A stretch of DNA of 64,000 nucleotides from JANPLN01 sp041736155. Its GTDB lineage: Bacteria > Bdellovibrionota > Bdellovibrionia > Bdellovibrionales > JAGQZY01. Position numbers and translations under genes: made by a program. The DNA is taken from contig JBGSUL010000109.1 in the NCBI GenBank assembly GCA_041736155.1, positions 1 through 64,000 of the forward strand, in the 5' to 3' direction. Below the pieces are notes generated by a model that saw only the letters and a program-made list of their open reading frames with translations, did not search any database and was not told where the DNA came from. Positions 33,962-42,400 of this stretch are shown here, piece by piece; the stretch's first letter is position 1, and each line of letters opens with the position of its first letter.

Positions 33962-35443
33962 ATGAAGTTATTTATTCTATTCATAACATTCATTTTTTCT
34001 GCCCTTTCTGTACAGGCAGATCCGCCTGCGGCGAGAGCACAGGCTTATCGCATAGCTGCTGAAACTTGCCCTTTGAATATGGAATTAAACTCAGAAGAGA
34101 AGCTCGCGTTGCACCTCTTTACTAATCGACTTCAAGGAATGATTGCTCATTATGGTAAATCGAGCTTTCAGGCTGCCCTCAATGGGATTCTTGATAAACA
34201 TTATCCTGATCAAAAAGTCATTGAAGTTTCCCCAGTGTTCTATGAGCGTATTCTTTATATCGTAGACCAGCAGCTCTTATGGAATGATATCGAATTGACC
34301 ATCGGTAAAAATCATCCTCTTTGGTGGCGCGACTACAAACCGTATATGCAAACGGTGACACACTTTCACTACGGTCTTCGTGATTGGGAGCATGACAAAC
34401 TGCAAGTGACTCTTGAGAAACTCACAGAATTGATCTCTGGGTTGACAATACAAACAATGAAGAAGAAGGGGCTCACGCAAGCCGAAGTGGATACCATTAA
34501 AAAACGTACACTCCTCGAGCTCGAAGACGTTCATATGTATATTGAACGATGGAATATTATCAATCACGAAATCGCCCAAGCACATATTAATGATAACCTT
34601 CGCACGGCAGGGCTAGTCGCTTTAGGATTTCTCCCTGGTGGCGTGATCGTGGCGACGACCATACGCTCAGGAGTGATCATTGGTGCGGCCACTCGTTTTG
34701 CGATGACGGTGGCTGGGGATGTGGCCAGTGCCTCTCGTTTACAAAAAACCAGTCAAATTTTAATGGGCGGAGTTTTTGGCGTTGCCGGTGGTGCGGCCAT
34801 TCAAATGGATATAGATATTTATAATATCATCGCTGAAGCGTCTCGCAATAGTAAAAATAATCATTCTTTGTATGCCTGTGAAATCGATAAACAAATAAGA
34901 GCATGGAAATCACGTGGCGTGGCTCCTTATTTAAAAGCCGCCGCCCTCGGTGGATCTATCGGCGTGGGAGGTGGTATCCTTACAACGAATGCGGTGACGG
35001 CAGCAGCGTTAATGCATGTGACTCGTTGGGGAGTGAATGGAGCATTGCTATACAAAACTTATGAATTTGGTGAGCATACTTGGGCGAGTTACAGTAAGCT
35101 TGCAGAAGCCCAAGATGTGATGGCGAGAGGCGGAAATGCGGAGCAGGTGTTAAAAAATCGCGAGGAAGCAAAACAAATCCTTCGCGAAGCCCGCTTTGAT
35201 CGTCAAAATGCCTATGAAGCCCTTCTTGAGACCTTATTCATAGGTCTTTTAGCTAAAGAAATTCATCACGAGTTTCCACATGCAATGAATGCGGGAGATG
35301 ATGCCATTCGGATTCTTTTTGCCAGCTCAGCGGATACGATGGGTACGGCGTATCGTTCTGCTAGCGCCGCAGTTTGCGCCATCGCAGGGTCTGCTATTTG
35401 TGGACAAACTCAACTCATGAGTCATGCGTTACCCGCACACTAA
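33962..35443 (+). CDS. Exported helical protein with hydrophobic Gly-rich core, unknown
   Basis: This 493-residue protein has a signal peptide (LSVQA/D). The first 220 residues are helical and charged, with WNDIELTIGKNHPLWWRDYKP. A central Gly/Ala-rich hydrophobic part (220-360: LVALGFLPGGVIVATTIRSG, MGGVFGVAGGAAIQM, AALGGSIGVGGGILTTNA) could form two or three membrane-embedded hairpins, and a helical C-terminus has EILHE-like Glu/His segments (LLAKEIHHEFPHAMNAG). It resembles other large Bdellovibrio-type proteins with glycine zippers, but I cannot name a function. Its stop overlaps that of the convergent acyl-CoA dehydrogenase gene. Confidence 0.68.
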   Translation: MKLFILFITFIFSALSVQADPPAARAQAYRIAAETCPLNMELNSEEKLALHLFTNRLQGMIAHYGKSSFQAALNGILDKHYPDQKVIEVSPVFYERILYIVDQQLLWNDIELTIGKNHPLWWRDYKPYMQTVTHFHYGLRDWEHDKLQVTLEKLTELISGLTIQTMKKKGLTQAEVDTIKKRTLLELEDVHMYIERWNIINHEIAQAHINDNLRTAGLVALGFLPGGVIVATTIRSGVIIGAATRFAMTVAGDVASASRLQKTSQILMGGVFGVAGGAAIQMDIDIYNIIAEASRNSKNNHSLYACEIDKQIRAWKSRGVAPYLKAAALGGSIGVGGGILTTNAVTAAALMHVTRWGVNGALLYKTYEFGEHTWASYSKLAEAQDVMARGGNAEQVLKNREEAKQILREARFDRQNAYEALLETLFIGLLAKEIHHEFPHAMNAGDDAIRILFASSADTMGTAYRSASAAVCAIAGSAICGQTQLMSHALPAH

Positions 35444-37128
35444 CATATTGAAGACAGAAGAATTTCTTCTGTCTTTGCGTTCTGTGGAGTCATCACTCCA
35501 CCAAGCGGGTGGGTGATGGACGGACGAACCAATAATCTTTGCAGAACTGCTTCACACAAATCCTTTAATTCATTTTGCTGACTGGCTTCGGCCACTAAAC
35601 ACAGCGATAAAAGTCGTCCCATTTTTTCCAACAATTCCCGCGACGATCTTTGCAAATCATCTTTATCCATTTTGCTCGTGTTAGCGAGCCACTGCTGAAG
35701 CTCTTGCATTCTGGCGCGAAGGACGCTGAGTAAATTCTCATTTAATTTGGCTTGCACCAGAGCCTTTTCACAACGTTGAAAGAACGGTTCGGCGCCTTCC
35801 TTTTGCAAGGCACGTAGTAGATCCAAAGATTGAATGTTTGTCGTACCTTCCCAAATGGGCAGAACTTGAGCGTCGCGAAGCAGACGTGGAAGAATATGCT
35901 CCTCGATATAGGCATTGCCGCCAATCAACTCCATGGCTTCGCTGGCCGCAAACACCGAGAGTTTGCCAGACAGGGCTTTTGCAAGAGGAGTCATTAAGCG
36001 TGCTAAGCGGGCGCTGTTTTCATCTCCCATGTCGGCGAGATCCATTTGTTTGGTCGATTCAAAAACTAAAAACAAATTGGCGAGATGTTCAGCCGAGAGG
36101 TCGGCCATGCACGCTCGCCACAGAGGTAAATCGCGCAATTTTTTACCAAAGGCCTGGCGTTGTTGTGCAAAACTGTAAGCTTCCAAAATGGCCCGGCGAG
36201 CAATGGCACTGCTCGACACCGCATTGTAGATGCGCGACATGTTTACCATCTCAGTCATGATTTTAAAACCTTCACCCGCACCGCCAATTAAATAGCCTTC
36301 AGTTTTCTGAAAGGTTATTTCTCCCGAAGCCATGGTGCGTACCCCCAACTTGTCTTTGAGTCGGTGAGTGAGCCAGCTTTTGTGATTTTGCGCAGGATGA
36401 TCGCGCAAAACTAAAAACAGCCCGAGGCCACGAGTGCCATTCGTGAGGGCTCCGTCATTTCCCGGCATTCGCGCGAGCACCAGGGAGGCGGGCGCATCGG
36501 CGTTGGAGCAAAACCATTTGTCGCCAGAGAGAAACCAACGTCCTTGCGACTCTTCCGTCTGAACCGTATTGGCTCCCACGTCCGAGCCTCCTTGTTTTTC
36601 GGAGAGGAACATGGCCGCACTCCAAAATGTGTGGATATCGGAGGAGGAAATATGTTCCAGCGCTTTTTTTGCCAAAGGATGAGCAGGATGTTTTTCCAAC
36701 ACACGTCCCATGGCATCGGTCATGCAAATAGGACAAAAGAGTCCCGTTTCTGTTTGAGCAAAATAGTAAGCGATGGAAAAACCAATGAGATGGCGATGTT
36801 TTTTGTGCGTCTTTAAAAAATCAGGATCGTACTTGAGGGAAACAATCTCCGCGCCGTAGGAGAGCTTTTGCAATTCGTAATAAGAGGCATGGTAATCAAT
36901 TTGATCGATCCGTTCGCCGACGGAATTGAAAGTTTTCAAGGTGGGCGGGAATTTATCAGTGAGGGCGGAATGGGGAGTGGCCTCGGCGCCGTTTTTTCCC
37001 ATTTTTTGATAGCGCGGAAAGAGAGATTGAAAGGCCGTGGCGCCGAGAAAGTACGACCACACTTTTTGCCCGGTGGGGTCTACATCAAAAAGATTTGCAT
37101 GCTCAATGCGAGGCAGGTTATTCATAAG
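35440..37128 (-). CDS. AidB-like acyl-CoA dehydrogenase
   Basis: This 562-residue flavoprotein has the AidB layout: an N-terminal helical extension, FLSEKQGGSDVGAN (flavin-contact region, in place of the usual TEKQGGSD), GDKWFCSNADAPASLVLARM, then the C-terminal helical FAD domain with RQAFGKKLRDLPLWRACMADL and the catalytic-loop Glu in LPIWEGTTNIQSLDLL. It is about 20 residues longer than E. coli AidB. It may dehydrogenate branched acyl-CoA or play a role in alkylation defence. ATG 37128 has GGAGG 6 bases upstream. An upstream reading into 37254 is not needed. Confidence 0.93.
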   Translation of the reverse strand, partial: LMNNLPRIEHANLFDVDPTGQKVWSYFLGATAFQSLFPRYQKMGKNGAEATPHSALTDKFPPTLKTFNSVGERIDQIDYHASYYELQKLSYGAEIVSLKYDPDFLKTHKKHRHLIGFSIAYYFAQTETGLFCPICMTDAMGRVLEKHPAHPLAKKALEHISSSDIHTFWSAAMFLSEKQGGSDVGANTVQTEESQGRWFLSGDKWFCSNADAPASLVLARMPGNDGALTNGTRGLGLFLVLRDHPAQNHKSWLTHRLKDKLGVRTMASGEITFQKTEGYLIGGAGEGFKIMTEMVNMSRIYNAVSSSAIARRAILEAYSFAQQRQAFGKKLRDLPLWRACMADLSAEHLANLFLVFESTKQMDLADMGDENSARLARLMTPLAKALSGKLSVFAASEAMELIGGNAYIEEHILPRLLRDAQVLPIWEGTTNIQSLDLLRALQKEGAEPFFQRCEKALVQAKLNENLLSVLRARMQELQQWLANTSKMDKDDLQRSSRELLEKMGRLLSLCLVAEASQQNELKDLCEAVLQRLLVRPSITHPLGGVMTPQNAKTEEILLSSIC

Positions 37129-37375
37129 GAACCTCCACTTTTTTTGTTTTATACATAAGTATGCAGTGGATGTTCGTTCTTGAGAAGTGCTCACTGTGGA
37201 ACTTTTCGCAGATAAAGCCGGTTTCAAAGTGGAACCGCGCAATGAGTCAGTCAAGAATTTACCTAATGACTCTCAGCAAAAAGTCCTTTTAATCATAGCA
37301 ATAGCTCAGGCGATTCAATAAGATCTCGCTCTAGGGTAAAACAAACAACAAATAGATATCATAACGGAGGATATA

Positions 37376-37630
37376 ATGACTAAAATTATTACAGCTACAA
37401 TCGTTGCTCTTATGACAACTGTTGCTTTTGCCAATGAAACAGCAAAACCAGCGACGACAGCTCCTGCGGCTACAGCTGCAACAGCTACAACTACAACGAC
37501 ACCTGCAACTACAGCCACTGCTGACGCTGCTAAAAAAGCAAAAGCTGCTGCAACTGCAACTGCAACTGCTGACGCTGCTAAAGCAACTAGCAAAGCGGCT
37601 ACAGAAACAGCTAAAGAAGCTAAGAAATAA
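37376..37630 (+). CDS. Low-complexity Ala/Thr-rich secreted protein
   Basis: This 84-residue protein has a signal peptide (VALMTTVAFA/N). The rest is almost only Ala, Thr and Lys, with a repeated TADAAKKAKAAATATATADAAKA pattern. The DNA has direct repeats of GCTGACGCTGCTAAA. Such tails form extended or amphipathic helices, seen in surface or stress-linked proteins. The ribosome site GGAGG lies before ATG 37376. A second tiny exported protein follows 29 bp later, so the two form one transcript. Function unknown. Confidence 0.7.
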   Translation: MTKIITATIVALMTTVAFANETAKPATTAPAATAATATTTTTPATTATADAAKKAKAAATATATADAAKATSKAATETAKEAKK

Positions 37631-37659
37631 TTTAATTCAGAAACGATTACGGAGGACAC

Positions 37660-37824
37660 ATGAAAGCAATCATTATCGCATTATTCGCAACTACACTTAT
37701 GACTGGATGCCTTTTTTCTAAAAAAGAAGAAGCTCCTGCTGAAGCACCTGCTGCTGTTGAAGCCGCTCCTGCTGATGCACCAGCCGGCGAAGCACCTGCT
37801 ACTGAGCCAGCTCCTGCTGAGTAA
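37660..37824 (+). CDS. Small Ala/Pro/Glu-rich lipoprotein
   Basis: This 54-residue lipoprotein has a signal peptide with lipobox LMTGC (Cys at residue 17). The rest is a short Lys/Glu run and a tail of EAPAEAPA-type repeats. The ribosome site GGAGG lies 4 bases before ATG 37660. It sits between the Ala/Thr-rich gene and a strong terminator, so it ends a two-gene unit. It resembles a small cell-surface spacer lipoprotein. Confidence 0.75.
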   Translation: MKAIIIALFATTLMTGCLFSKKEEAPAEAPAAVEAAPADAPAGEAPATEPAPAE

Positions 37825-37845
37825 TAAGTAGAATTGACTTCTAAG

Positions 37846-37884
37846 AGAGCACTTGTAATTCAACTTCAAGTGCTCTTTTTTTTT
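37846..37884 (+). terminator. Rho-independent terminator
   Basis: AGAGCACTTG and CAAGTGCTCT form a perfect 10-bp stem with an 11-base loop, followed by eight T. It ends the two-gene low-complexity unit. The next ATG (37901) lies 17 bases beyond. Confidence 0.93.
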
Positions 37885-37900
37885 GTGTACACTGGGTCCT

Positions 37901-38653
37901 ATGCATTGGATCGACTGTCATATTCATCTTTCTTCTTTTCCTGAAAACTCTCGCACGCTTCTCTTTAAAAATTCACAGCAACTGAATCTTCGCACTTGGG
38001 TTATGGCTGGCTATGATAGTCAGGACTGGCAAAGGCAAATCCAGATTTCCACCAATTCGCAGATCTACCGTTCTTTTGGCTTGCACCCCTGGTGTGTTTT
38101 AGAAATGACCGAGGAACGTATCCGTGAAGAGATGAAGATCCTGCGCGAACTGTATCCGCAATGTCAGCTGATGGGCGAAACGGGGATCGACGGCTTTCGC
38201 AGCCAAGACAAGGCACAACTTCTCAAGCAAATTGCCGTTTTTGAAGAGCACTTAGATATGAATAAGGTAGCCAAAAAGCCGCTCGTGCTGCATATGGTCA
38301 AGTGTCACCAAGAGGCCTTAGGCCATTTAAAAAAACATTCCTATACAGGAATCGTTCATGGCTTTTCAGGTTCGTGGGAAGAGGCTAAAGCCTACATCGA
38401 TTTGGGGTATAAAATTTCGGTGGGGAGAGGGGTCTTTCATCAAGGATATCGCAAATTAAAAGACGCTGTTCAAAGCCTACCTCTCGAAGCCCTTTTGCTG
38501 GAAAGTGATGCGTTTTACGGGCCTGAAGAGAGCGAAGCGCAGGCTGTGGACATCTATTTTCAAGTCGTCGAAGCTATTTGTAAAATTAAAAACATTTCCC
38601 AAGAAGAGCTGCAAGCGGCCGTTTTTCATAATATAAAGTCTTTGTTTAACTAA
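37901..38653 (+). CDS. TatD family metal-dependent DNase
   Basis: This 250-residue TIM-barrel hydrolase has the TatD metal ligands: HxH in IDCHIHLSSF, Glu in LMGETGIDGF, His in VLHMVKCH, His in IVHGFSGSW and Asp in LLLESDAFYG. Family members are 3'-5' exonucleases or repair enzymes. ATG 37901 starts at the first motif. Its stop is 23 bp before tcdA, so the two are likely co-transcribed. Confidence 0.9.
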   Translation: MHWIDCHIHLSSFPENSRTLLFKNSQQLNLRTWVMAGYDSQDWQRQIQISTNSQIYRSFGLHPWCVLEMTEERIREEMKILRELYPQCQLMGETGIDGFRSQDKAQLLKQIAVFEEHLDMNKVAKKPLVLHMVKCHQEALGHLKKHSYTGIVHGFSGSWEEAKAYIDLGYKISVGRGVFHQGYRKLKDAVQSLPLEALLLESDAFYGPEESEAQAVDIYFQVVEAICKIKNISQEELQAAVFHNIKSLFN

Positions 38654-38676
38654 AGGTTTATTTTGAGGAGAGTGGC

Positions 38677-39477
38677 GTGTCGGATCTTTCTACGGGGCTT
38701 TCGACTTATCAGTGGCATCGCTTTGCAGGCGTTGCGAGACTTTATGGCGACGCAGGTTTGCAAAAACTGATGCGTTCGCATGTGGCGGTGATCGGTGTCG
38801 GCGGTGTGGGCTCGTGGATTGTCGAAGCGCTCGCGCGGAGTGGGGTGGGTGCCATCACCCTTATGGACTTTGATGACGTCTGCACAAGCAACTTTAATCG
38901 GCAGATTCTCGCCAATGACCAAACCGTGGGGCGTTTTAAAATTGATGTGATGGGGGAGCGTATTCACTCCATTCATAAAGAGTGCAAAGTGCAATTGCTG
39001 AACGAACGTTTTACCGAGGCCAATGCCGAAGTTCTTTTAGGGCAGTCGTTTGATTACATTATCGACGCGTTTGATAATGGGCCGGGGAAGGCTTTTTTGG
39101 CTGATCATTGCCGTCGTAATAAAAAGAAATTAATTGTTTTAGGATCGGTGGGTGGCAAAAAAGATCCCACACGTATTTGTGTGGATGATTTGAGTCGCAG
39201 CAAAGACGACCCACTGCTTGCTTTTGTGCGACGAAAATTGCGTACCGACTACGGATTTCCTCGAGAGAAAAATAAAAAGTTTTCCATCCCTTGCGTCTAC
39301 TCCACAGAAAAATCCCTCTATCCAGAAGAGGCTGAGACTGAACAGTCAGCTTCTGAGCAGAAATTGGATTGTGGCGGTGGTATGGGGGCGATCACCCATC
39401 TTGCTGGGGCATTTGGATTTTTCGCAGTGGCGCAGGTGCTGAGTGATTTAACTAAGGGGAGCGCCAGTGATTCTTGA
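38677..39477 (+). CDS. tcdA: tRNA threonylcarbamoyladenosine dehydratase
   Basis: This 266-residue E1-like (ThiF/MoeB fold) enzyme has an ATP-binding P-loop in VIGVGGVGSWIVEALARSGVG, then ITLMDFDDVCTSNFNRQI, IDAFDNGPGKAFL and GSVGGKKDPTRICVDDLSRSKDDPL. The last motif is characteristic of TcdA (CsdL/YgdL), which cyclises t6A37 of tRNA to ct6A. The CxxC-type Cys near KFSIPCVYSTE is present. GTG 38677 has GAGGAG upstream. It follows TatD by 23 bp. Confidence 0.94.
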   Translation: MSDLSTGLSTYQWHRFAGVARLYGDAGLQKLMRSHVAVIGVGGVGSWIVEALARSGVGAITLMDFDDVCTSNFNRQILANDQTVGRFKIDVMGERIHSIHKECKVQLLNERFTEANAEVLLGQSFDYIIDAFDNGPGKAFLADHCRRNKKKLIVLGSVGGKKDPTRICVDDLSRSKDDPLLAFVRRKLRTDYGFPREKNKKFSIPCVYSTEKSLYPEEAETEQSASEQKLDCGGGMGAITHLAGAFGFFAVAQVLSDLTKGSASDS

Positions 39478-39540
39478 CCAAAACCAAACAATCTCGCAAG
39501 TACAGATTGAGTTATATTTGCTCCAACAAGCGAGCTACGT

Positions 39541-40236
39541 GTGAAGTATTCATCGAGAACTCTGTATAATTGGGTGAGATCATTCGTTGGTTGGGCGCCT
39601 TTTCTGATCTTCTCGTTTGTGATTGTTTACTTGTTGGCGAACGATTTTAAAAATGATGTTGATGAGTACTTTGTGAGAATTATTCTAAAGTCGTGTTTTG
39701 TTCTTATAGCGGCATGTAGTTTGAGTCAGTTCTTTACATTTTTTATATTGAATGGCTGGAAGTGGACAGCATTGGCAAGGCCGTTATCACTTTTTAAAGA
39801 GTTATTTGATTTTGTATGTGCCTTCCCGGTTGTTGAAGTGGGAATTTTCTCCATCGGAATTTTCTTTTCATCCCCCGCTCTGATCGGGTGGATTTGGGTG
39901 ATCGCGTTACTTATGACTTTGGATACTCTGCAATACTGGATGCGTTTTTCAGAAAGCCCGATCAGAAATCTCTATGCTTTTGCACGCTTTCATCAAATGG
40001 ATTGGTTACGAACGCAGAAAGTTTTGGGACCTTATTTTGTATCGGCTTTTATCAATTATTTTTTTGTGACTCTCAAAAAGTTTTTGTTGCCGTTGGTTTT
40101 TATTCTTGTGGTGATGGATTTTCGTATTATTTTACCTCGTCTTGTGGAGGCGGGGCTAACCTATCAAGCTTTTGCTCTCTTAATGAGTTTGATGGTGAGT
40201 TTGCATCTGCTGAGTTACCGTGAGGACTTCTCATGA
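39541..40236 (+). CDS. Degenerate PstC/PstA-like permease
   Basis: This 231-residue inner-membrane protein has five or six helices. A region like the Pst permease core can be traced: KELFDFVCAFPVVEVGIFSI matches the PstC segment FVEMLAAIPSIVYGMWALF, and NLYAFARFHQMDWLRTQKVL occupies the place of the EAA coupling loop, with the Gly-Ala-x-Arg-Trp part reduced. It is shorter than PstC/PstA (about 270-300) and has no typical LGETM segment. GTG 39541 is the start. It overlaps the following PstB-like gene by 4 bp. It is most likely a non-pumping permease partner; its fold assignment is inference from pattern. Confidence 0.6.
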   Translation: MKYSSRTLYNWVRSFVGWAPFLIFSFVIVYLLANDFKNDVDEYFVRIILKSCFVLIAACSLSQFFTFFILNGWKWTALARPLSLFKELFDFVCAFPVVEVGIFSIGIFFSSPALIGWIWVIALLMTLDTLQYWMRFSESPIRNLYAFARFHQMDWLRTQKVLGPYFVSAFINYFFVTLKKFLLPLVFILVVMDFRIILPRLVEAGLTYQAFALLMSLMVSLHLLSYREDFS

Positions 40237-40946
40237 AGTCACCGTTTTTGGTTGTGAACGATTTGGCGTTGAACAGAGAAGGAAAAACCCTTCTTCAGGG
40301 CATCAGTTTTACCTTGCGATCCATGGAGGTGCTCTCGGTTGTTGGCGAAAGTGGTGCCGGCAAAGGTCTTTTCGTGAAAACTCTTTTGGGGATTCATAAG
40401 GGACAGCTCGGCGGGCAAATCCAAAAAGTAGGCAGCCAAAAAGTGGGCCTCGTTTCTAAAGCCTACCCATGCATTGATCATCTCTCCATATTTACTAATT
40501 TGTCACTGGTCAGCCGCCTGGCCGGTGTGCAAATGCAAGCGCACTTGGCCGAAGAGGTGGAAGATGTTTTAAAATCGGTGGGCTTGTGGGGAAGTCTAAA
40601 AGGGCAACTGCATGAGCCAGTTCTGCCGCTTTCGCATTTTGAAAAGAACTTGCTGAATTTAGCAAGAACTCTGCTGTTAAAACCAACCATTTTAATTTTA
40701 GATCAACCGACCAAAGATTTAGATCCTGTGCAAAAAGCTATATATGAGTCGGTGATTGAAAGTTTGAAGGGTCGTTGTAGCATTATTTGGGTGAATCACG
40801 ATTTAGAGCAAGTGGCGCGTGTTTCCGACCAAGTACTTTTTCTTCAACACGGACAAATGATTGAATGTGCGAATTGCGAAGATTTTTTCAATCGTCCGCT
40901 TCATGCCGAGACGGAAAATTATATTTCGGGGAGGATTCATGCGTAA
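40233..40946 (+). CDS. Degenerate PstB-like ABC protein, probably not an ATPase
   Basis: The 237 residues have the overall PstB fold, including the C-terminal TENYISGRIHA that matches TQRYISGRFG of PstB. Four catalytic elements are altered: Walker A is GESGAGKGL (the Mg-binding Ser/Thr is Gly45), the Q-loop Gln is Lys76 (VGLVSKAYP), the signature is LSHFE instead of LSGGQ (133-137), and the Walker B Glu is Gln158 (LILDQPT). The switch His is kept (VNHDLEQ, 189). ATP may bind weakly but hydrolysis is unlikely. ATG overlaps the stop of the permease-like gene (ATGA), with GAGG upstream. The next gene is phoU. Confidence 0.85.
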   Translation: MKSPFLVVNDLALNREGKTLLQGISFTLRSMEVLSVVGESGAGKGLFVKTLLGIHKGQLGGQIQKVGSQKVGLVSKAYPCIDHLSIFTNLSLVSRLAGVQMQAHLAEEVEDVLKSVGLWGSLKGQLHEPVLPLSHFEKNLLNLARTLLLKPTILILDQPTKDLDPVQKAIYESVIESLKGRCSIIWVNHDLEQVARVSDQVLFLQHGQMIECANCEDFFNRPLHAETENYISGRIHA

Positions 40947-40973
40947 GAATCAACTTCCTCAGGAGGGATTGCT

Positions 40974-41678
40974 ATGAATACAAAAAGTCGTGCTATAGCC
41001 CCTCGCATCGAGAGAGATATTCATGAGCTGCGTGCTTTGGTTTTGACTATGGCCGGGTACGTGGAAGAATCTGTGGATATATCTATGAAGGCTCTTGTTT
41101 TACGCGATTCCACCTTATTGGAACGAATTCATCAAATTGAAATTGAGGTCAATCGACTGCATAAAAAAATTGATGGTGTGTGCTTTCGCATTTTAGCTTG
41201 TCAGTCTCCGGTGGGATCTTACTTGCGGCTTATTTTTGCCATTGTCAAAATCAATGTGGATCTGGAGCGAATGGGAGATTTAGTGCGCAACAACTCTTTT
41301 GCTATCCAAGATTATTTGAATGCGTCTCCCAATCTTATTGTTCAACAGATTCGCGAAATGGCGACCACGGTGATGTTGATGTTGCGCGATGGGTTTGATG
41401 CGTTTATGGAAAGCGATATCGAAAGAGCAAAGCGTGTTCTTACGCTAGACGACAGCGTAGATCAATTTCGCAATCGCCTGCGCCGCGAGCTCAATGAAGA
41501 TTTGCGCCAGCCGGTGAATGATTTTGAATCGACCATGTCGCTGTTGTCGGTGATTCGCAACATGGAGCGTTTGGCTGATCATTCCACAAATATTTGCGAA
41601 GAAGTTATTTTCTTTTTAACAGGTTCAGATGTCAGACATGATCGAAATTATCGAATCAAAACAGGAGGTGTTAGATGA
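40974..41678 (+). CDS. phoU: Phosphate system regulator PhoU
   Basis: This 234-residue helical protein has two PhoU repeats. The metal-binding helices are visible as DLERMGDLVRNNSFAI (about 95-110) and RNMERLADHSTNICEEVIF (about 195-213). It couples Pst transport state to PhoR and represses the Pho response when phosphate is ample. Ribosome site AGGAGG precedes ATG 40974. It lies in the block permease-like, PstB-like, phoU, phoB, phoR, and not with pstSCAB. Confidence 0.95.
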   Translation: MNTKSRAIAPRIERDIHELRALVLTMAGYVEESVDISMKALVLRDSTLLERIHQIEIEVNRLHKKIDGVCFRILACQSPVGSYLRLIFAIVKINVDLERMGDLVRNNSFAIQDYLNASPNLIVQQIREMATTVMLMLRDGFDAFMESDIERAKRVLTLDDSVDQFRNRLRRELNEDLRQPVNDFESTMSLLSVIRNMERLADHSTNICEEVIFFLTGSDVRHDRNYRIKTGGVR

Positions 41679-42400
41679 TACAAAATAAAGGACGAATTTT
41701 AATTATCGAAGATGAACAAGATATTCGCGACTTACTCAAATTCAATTTATCGGGTCGAGGCTATGATGTGGTTGCTTGTGGCAGTGGCGAAGAAGGCCTT
41801 TTGTCCATCAAAGACAATGTCTTTGATTTGCTTATTTTGGACTGGATGCTTCCCGGCGTGAGTGGCGTGCAGGTGGCTAAGGTGGCTCGTGGTATGGATA
41901 ACGGCAAGCGTTTGGCTGTTTTGATGTTAACTGCTAAGTCAGAACCAGAAAATATCGTCGAAGGTTTAGATTCTGGTGCCGATGACTATATGATCAAACC
42001 TTTTGATATGGCGATTTTATGGGCGCGCGTGCAAGCACTGATGCGTCGGACACAGCGCCTTCATCAGGAGGAATCACAGAAAAAGTCCAGTTTTGACAGC
42101 GTTGAAATCTTAACCTTAGGTCCCATTGAATTGTCCTTAAAAACATATCAGGTACGCATTGCGGGTGAAGTTGTGGAGTTGACTCCTTCTGAGTTTAAAT
42201 TACTCTCGACGATGCTGTCGCAAAAGGGCCGTGTGCTCACGCGCGAACGTTTGATCAGTGAAGTGCAAGGGGAAGGTGTGAGTGTGGTCGGCCGCACCGT
42301 CGATACGCATGTGTTTGGTTTACGCAAAAAACTAGGCGTTGCGGGAGATCTTATCGAAACCATTCGTGGTGTCGGCTATCGAGTCAAAGAAGAGGCGTAA
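41675..42400 (+). CDS. phoB: Phosphate response regulator
   Basis: This 241-residue OmpR/PhoB-family regulator has a receiver domain with acidic pair E12-D13, phosphoacceptor D56 (LLILDWMLPG) and K108 (YMIKPF). A winged-helix domain (145-238: LTPSEFKLLSTMLSQKGRVLTRERL, VDTHVFGLRKKLG) binds the Pho box. Its ATG overlaps the phoU stop by 4 bp. It likely activates the pst operon at 25158 through the direct repeats at 25094-25122. Confidence 0.93.
   Translation: MIQNKGRILIIEDEQDIRDLLKFNLSGRGYDVVACGSGEEGLLSIKDNVFDLLILDWMLPGVSGVQVAKVARGMDNGKRLAVLMLTAKSEPENIVEGLDSGADDYMIKPFDMAILWARVQALMRRTQRLHQEESQKKSSFDSVEILTLGPIELSLKTYQVRIAGEVVELTPSEFKLLSTMLSQKGRVLTRERLISEVQGEGVSVVGRTVDTHVFGLRKKLGVAGDLIETIRGVGYRVKEEA

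Noticed and set aside
37422..37721. Alternative-frame ORF over the Ala/Thr-rich gene
   Set aside because: A Leu/Gln-rich frame produced by the repeated codons; no signal peptide or ribosome site.
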